A stretch of 33,773 bases of DNA from Modestobacter marinus (GTDB taxonomy: Bacteria > Actinomycetota > Actinomycetes > Mycobacteriales > Geodermatophilaceae), in assembly GCF_019799945.1 (NCBI RefSeq), contig NZ_JABGCH010000041.1, positions 1 to 33,773 of the forward strand, written 5' to 3'. The notes beneath the pieces are model-generated. The model worked only from the letters and a program-made list of their open reading frames with translations, was not told the DNA's origin and did not search any database. Made by a program: the position numbers and the translations under genes. Below, piece by piece: positions 30,895 to 33,773 of the stretch. How positions within the stretch are numbered: position 1 is the first letter of the stretch; every line of letters starts with the position of its first letter.

Positions 30895-31173
30895 AGTCGC
30901 TCCCTTGCGCTCGCTGACCTCCCACCGACCTGAGCGCTGATCGTAACCGGGGGAGGGTCGCCGGGCCGGTCGCAAGCGCAGGACGCCCCGGACTGTTCTG
31001 TTGCCGCCCCGGGCGTTCGGCTCTTGTGTACCAGTGCTCGGCCCCGTGCGTGCGCGACCGCGCCGTGCCGGTGCGAGCAGGTGACCGCCGGTGCCTCCGG
31101 AGGGCGCCGCGCGGCCCCTGAGGAGGGGGTCACCGGGCCGCGCGAGGAGGGCTGCTAGTGTTCTTCCTCGCCA
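30895..31173 (-). promoter_or_regulatory. Upstream region of the fhaA operon
   Basis: This 280-bp stretch has no gene. A TACGAT -10-like hexamer lies at 30945-30940 on the minus strand, about 50 bases before the fhaA start, without a clear -35. The right part precedes tRNA-Leu. Confidence 0.3.
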
Positions 31174-31256
31174 GGGCAAGTGGCGGAATGGCAGACGCGC
31201 ACGGTTCAGGTCCGTGTGTCCGAGAGGACGTGGGGGTTCAACTCCCCCCTTGCCCA
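31174..31256 (+). tRNA. leuT: tRNA-Leu (CAG)
   Basis: The acceptor GGGCAAG (31174-31180) pairs with CTTGCCC (31249-31255), with discriminator A31256. The D-arm TGGCGGAATGGCAGACGC and an anticodon stem-loop CACGG-TTCAGGT-CCGTG (anticodon CAG) follow. The long variable arm TGTCC-GAGA-GGACG is the class II mark. The T-arm is GGGGG-TTCAACT-CCCCC (31232-31248). The CCA is not encoded (CCCA follows). In mycobacteria the same tRNA lies upstream of fhaA. A strong terminator follows. Confidence 0.97.
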
Positions 31257-31262
31257 CCCAGC

Positions 31263-31296
31263 CGAGGGCCGGTGACCGACGGGTCACCGGCCCTCG
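31263..31296 (+). terminator. Terminator after tRNA-Leu
   Basis: Perfect 15-bp arms (31263-31277 and 31282-31296) enclose a 4-base loop; the arm begins CGAGGGCCGGTGACC. It starts 7 bases after the tRNA end. Confidence 0.85.
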
Positions 31297-31335
31297 CTGC
31301 GTTCCGGCACCTCGACGGGCCGGCCGGGCTGCGGA

Positions 31336-31364
31336 TGTCGACAGTCGTCACGCCATTGTCGACA
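31336..31364. promoter_or_regulatory. Twin TGTCGACA palindromes upstream of gntR
   Basis: Identical 8-bp palindromes lie at 31336-31343 and 31357-31364, exactly 21 bases apart (two helical turns). They are 41-69 bases before the gntR start; TAGGGT at 31376-31381 is a possible -10. This is a probable autoregulatory operator pair. Confidence 0.48.
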
Positions 31365-31404
31365 CCGCCGTCCGGTAGGGTGCGGAGCGACGAGGAGGTG
31401 CGAC

Positions 31405-32064
31405 GTGAGCATCGAGCCGCTGGCCAGCCTGGACCGCAGCACGCTGCGGGAACGGGCGCTGGAGGTGCTCCGGACGGCCGTCCTCTCCGGCCGGTACGGC
31501 CCCGGGGACCACCTCGGCGAGGTCGAGCTGGCCGGGTCCCTCGGGGTCAGTCGCGGCACGGTCCGCGAGGCGCTGCGGCACCTGCAGCAGGAGGGGCTGG
31601 TCACCCCCGGCAACCGGGGCATGCTGCGGGTCAGCAGCCTGAGCCCGCACGAGGTGCGCGAGCTCTTCCGGGTCCGCGAGGCACTCGAGGGCCTCGCCGT
31701 CCGGGAGATCATCGCCTCGCCGGGCCGGGAGTCCGCCGTCGCGGCCCTGCGGACGGCGCTGGACCAGCTCACCGACGACGGGGACTTCGCCGCGCGGATC
31801 CAGGCCGACCTGGCCTTCCACCTCCAGCTGTGCCGGCTGTCCGGCAACTCCATGCTCGTCGAGGCCTGGCAGCGCCTCGAGGGCCGGATGCGCGTCGCCA
31901 TCCTCAGCGGGGCGGCGTGGCAGGCGCCGATGATGGCCCGCGACCGGCACGCCCCCATCGTCGACGCCATCGAGCAGGGCGACGTGGCCGCTGCCCTCCG
32001 GGTCGTCGAGGAGCACATGGCGGCGGCGGCCGAGCACTTCGCCGGGGCGTCCGACCCCGCCTGA
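31405..32064 (+). CDS. GntR-family regulator, FadR/FCD subfamily
   Basis: The protein is 219 aa. A winged-helix domain (about 15-75) carries the recognition segment LAGSLGVSRGTVREALRHLQ. The C-terminal FCD domain (about 85-212) has the metal-ligand pattern Asp and His in DLAFHLQL, His in DRHAPIVDAI and His in EEHMAAA. FCD regulators bind carboxylic or sugar acids and usually repress a neighbouring catabolic operon. GTG 31405 has GAGGAGG six bases upstream. The gene precedes a metabolite:H+ symporter gene whose promoter carries a 36-bp palindrome, its most likely target. The inducer is probably the transported substrate. Confidence 0.9.
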   Translation: MSIEPLASLDRSTLRERALEVLRTAVLSGRYGPGDHLGEVELAGSLGVSRGTVREALRHLQQEGLVTPGNRGMLRVSSLSPHEVRELFRVREALEGLAVREIIASPGRESAVAALRTALDQLTDDGDFAARIQADLAFHLQLCRLSGNSMLVEAWQRLEGRMRVAILSGAAWQAPMMARDRHAPIVDAIEQGDVAAALRVVEEHMAAAAEHFAGASDPA

Positions 32065-32103
32065 CCGTCCCGCCGGCCCGAGCCGGCGGCTCCGAAGTGA
32101 CCC

Positions 32104-32132
32104 TTGACACTGTGACGCGGGCCATTCATTCT
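32104..32132 (+). promoter_or_regulatory. Promoter of the MHS symporter operon
   Basis: TTGACA (32104-32109), a 17-base spacer and CATTCT (32127-32132, 5/6 to TATTCT) form a near-consensus promoter. Transcription would start at about 32139, inside the palindrome that begins at 32133. Confidence 0.65.
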
Positions 32133-32168
32133 CGTTGTCAGTCGACTGTTAACAGTCAACTGACAACG
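32133..32168. promoter_or_regulatory. 36-bp near-perfect palindromic operator
   Basis: Two 18-bp arms meet at 32150/32151 with one mismatch. The left arm begins CGTTGTCAGTCGACTG and the right ends ACTGACAACG. It contains TTGTC...GACAA ends, typical of FCD-GntR sites, and inner CAGTCGACTG/CAGTCAACTG palindromes. It covers the predicted transcription start, so binding would block initiation. Confidence 0.8.
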
Positions 32169-32202
32169 GGGACTCGACGCCCACTGCTCACCGGAGGTCA
32201 CC

Positions 32203-33636
32203 ATGACCGAACGGCCGCCAACCGTCCGCGACCCACACCTCGGGGAGGTCGCCGCCTGGCATCCCATCGAGGGCACCCCGACGAAGAAGAAGGTCGCCGT
32301 CGGCTGCTCGATCGGCGCGACGATCGAGACCTACGACTTCATCGGCTTCGGCACCGCCGCAGCCCTCTACTTCAACGACGCCTTCTTCCCGGCGACCGAC
32401 CCGCTGTCGGGCACGCTGCTGTCCTTCGCGACGCTGGGCGTCGGCTTCGCGGTGCGCCCGCTCGGCGGCATCATCGGCGGGTACCTCGGTGACCGGATCG
32501 GCCGCAAGCCCGTCCTCGTCGGGTCCCTGCTGCTCATGGGCATCGCGACCGTCCTCATCGGCCTGCTGCCCACCTACGCGCAGGTCGGCGTCTGGGCCCC
32601 GGTGCTGCTCGTCGCCGTCCGCGTCGTGCAGGGCCTGGCGTTCGGCGCCGAGTGGGGCGGCGCGATCCTGATGTGCTTCGAGCACGCTCCCTGGCGCAAG
32701 AAGGGCCTCTACACCGGCATCACCCAGGCCGGCTTCCCGGTGGGGCTGCTGCTGGCGAACCTGGCCTTCCTGGCCAGCGTGCCGCTGGGTGGCTCGTGGG
32801 CGTGGCGGGTGCCGTTCCTGCTCAGCGCCGTCCTGATCGTCGTGGGCATCCTCATCCGGCTCAAGCTGGAGGAGTCCCCGGAGTTCGAGGAGCTCAAGGA
32901 AGAGGGCGAGGTCTCGAAGAACCCGCTGCTCGAGGTGCTGCGCGACGACTGGCGCAACGTGCTGCGGGCCTTCTGCCTGCGGATCGCGGAGACCGCGGGT
33001 TACGCCGTGGCCGTGACGTTCATGCTGTCCTACCTGGTCGCCGAGGGTCTCGCCGATCGGGCGGTCAGCCTGACCGCGCTCATGGTCGCGGCCGGCATCG
33101 GCATCGTCGCGACGGTCTTCTGGGGCGCGCTGACCGACCGGATCGGCCGGCGGCCGGTGTACCTGATCGGCACCGCGGTGATGGTGCTGTGGGGCATCCC
33201 GCTCTTCCTGGTCGTCAACTCCGGAATGGCGACGGTGATCGTGCTGGCCTTCGTCGTCAGCTACGCCGTGTGCCAGAACTCCCTGGCCGGCGTGCAGGGT
33301 GCGTGGTTCCCCGAGCTCTTCGCGGCCAAGACCCGCACCACCGGGGCCTCACTGGCCTACCAGATGTCGGCCGTGGTCTCCGGCTTCACGCCGCTGGTGG
33401 CCACCGCGCTGTACGCCGGCTTCGGGTGGGTCGGCCCGGCGCTGCTCTTCGTCGGCTACGGGCTGCTGGGCCTGGTCGCCGCCCTGGTCACGACGGAGAC
33501 CTGGGGCCCGGCCGAGCGCGAGGACGTCGCGGCGCTGGAGCGGTCGCTCGCGGGCCGGACCGCTCCGGACGGGGTCCCCGCCCCACGGACCGCGGCGGAC
33601 CCGCGGCAGCTGACGTCCGGCTCGACGACCGACTGA
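32203..33636 (+). CDS. MFS metabolite:H+ symporter (MHS family)
   Basis: The protein is 477 aa with twelve helices. It shows IGATIETYDFIGFGTAAALY at the start, the loop 2-3 motif GGYLGDRIGRKPVL, LAFGAEWGGA, LEESPEFEEL after helix 6, GALTDRIGRRPVYLIG and QGAWFPELF near the end. This is the MHS branch (KgtP, ShiA, ProP-like), which imports carboxylates, shikimate, betaines or similar with a proton. ATG 32203 has GGAGG five bases upstream. It follows the palindromic operator and is followed by a probable transketolase gene 25 bases on. The substrate is unknown and probably equals the GntR effector. Confidence 0.92.
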   Translation: MTERPPTVRDPHLGEVAAWHPIEGTPTKKKVAVGCSIGATIETYDFIGFGTAAALYFNDAFFPATDPLSGTLLSFATLGVGFAVRPLGGIIGGYLGDRIGRKPVLVGSLLLMGIATVLIGLLPTYAQVGVWAPVLLVAVRVVQGLAFGAEWGGAILMCFEHAPWRKKGLYTGITQAGFPVGLLLANLAFLASVPLGGSWAWRVPFLLSAVLIVVGILIRLKLEESPEFEELKEEGEVSKNPLLEVLRDDWRNVLRAFCLRIAETAGYAVAVTFMLSYLVAEGLADRAVSLTALMVAAGIGIVATVFWGALTDRIGRRPVYLIGTAVMVLWGIPLFLVVNSGMATVIVLAFVVSYAVCQNSLAGVQGAWFPELFAAKTRTTGASLAYQMSAVVSGFTPLVATALYAGFGWVGPALLFVGYGLLGLVAALVTTETWGPAEREDVAALERSLAGRTAPDGVPAPRTAADPRQLTSGSTTD

Positions 33637-33661
33637 CCCACCGACTGACGAGGAGCACGTC

Positions 33662-33773
33662 ATGACGTCGCTACGTACACCGCAGACCGCGGCCGGCCCG
33701 GCCGACCAGGGGGAGCGGATCGAGCGGATCCGCCAGGCCGCGTACCGGATCCGGCGGAACGCTCTGGATGAGG
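33662..33773 (+). CDS. Probable transketolase N-terminal subunit (5' part only)
   Basis: Only 37 codons are inside the window. ATG 33662 has AGGAG six bases upstream, 25 bases after the symporter stop, so it is co-transcribed. The start TSLRTPQTAAGPADQGERIE leads into RIRQAAYRIRRNALDE, which resembles the lead-in of split transketolase N-subunits before their MGEVQGQGY motif. The diagnostic thiamine-pyrophosphate residues lie beyond the edge, so the call is tentative. Confidence 0.42.
   Translation, partial: MTSLRTPQTAAGPADQGERIERIRQAAYRIRRNALDE

Overview
The window comes from a high-GC actinobacterium. The conserved block ppiA - rhomboid - PH protein - crgA - DUF881 - trpG // pknB - pknA - pbpA - rodA - pstP - fhaB - fhaA - tRNA-Leu(CAG) is the origin-proximal cell-wall and Ser/Thr-kinase locus known from Mycobacterium and Streptomyces relatives. 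Gene content, GTG starts and codon use would fit a Geodermatophilaceae-type organism, but the genus is a guess.

Positions 1-4650 are an accessory scar zone. An IS110-family transposase relic is split by an apparently intact secreted beta-propeller gene. An IS481-type transposase relic has eaten the 3' end of a DUF6338-like membrane protein gene, which has a G12 tract upstream. A two-gene cassette follows whose second gene carries two frameshifts. The zone ends with a 90-bp inverted repeat and a fragment matching the 3' half of a tRNA-Ala(UGC), the usual mark of an integrated element. In mycobacteria tRNA-Ala lies just upstream of ppiA, so this fits an island inserted between the two.

Positions 4825-11600 are an arsenic locus with an unusual composition. 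A leftward run of overlapping genes reads arsR, aquaporin, ArsC with a three-helix N-domain, FAD-dependent disulfide reductase-like protein, LMW-phosphatase-like ArsC, classical ArsC, mycothiol-type ArsC and a TSUP permease. A second arsR (CC/CxC type) is divergent from arsI (C-As lyase family), which is followed by a small protein with two Cys pairs. Four ArsC-fold proteins are present, but no ArsB or Acr3 pump is visible.

Positions 11600-16090 hold a decayed sugar region. It contains fragments of pgi, a PfkB kinase, a ROK glucokinase (frameshift plus deletion) and otsB, together with an intact sugar porter and a Usp-like protein. A CRP/GlxR-like site sits upstream.

Positions 16101-31300 are the core block. 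The rhomboid gene appears to start at CTG, overlapping the ppiA stop. A 570-bp gene-free stretch between a thiolase gene and crgA has several DnaA-box-like nonamers. trpG and pknB converge on a perfect 23-bp-stem terminator. The pknB-group genes overlap or abut from fhaB to pknA and form one leftward operon.

Positions 31300-33773 hold a GntR/FCD regulator gene, a metabolite:H+ symporter gene with a striking 36-bp palindromic operator at its promoter, and the first codons of a probable transketolase N-terminal subunit. This looks like a regulated carbon-source uptake and catabolism operon continuing to the right.
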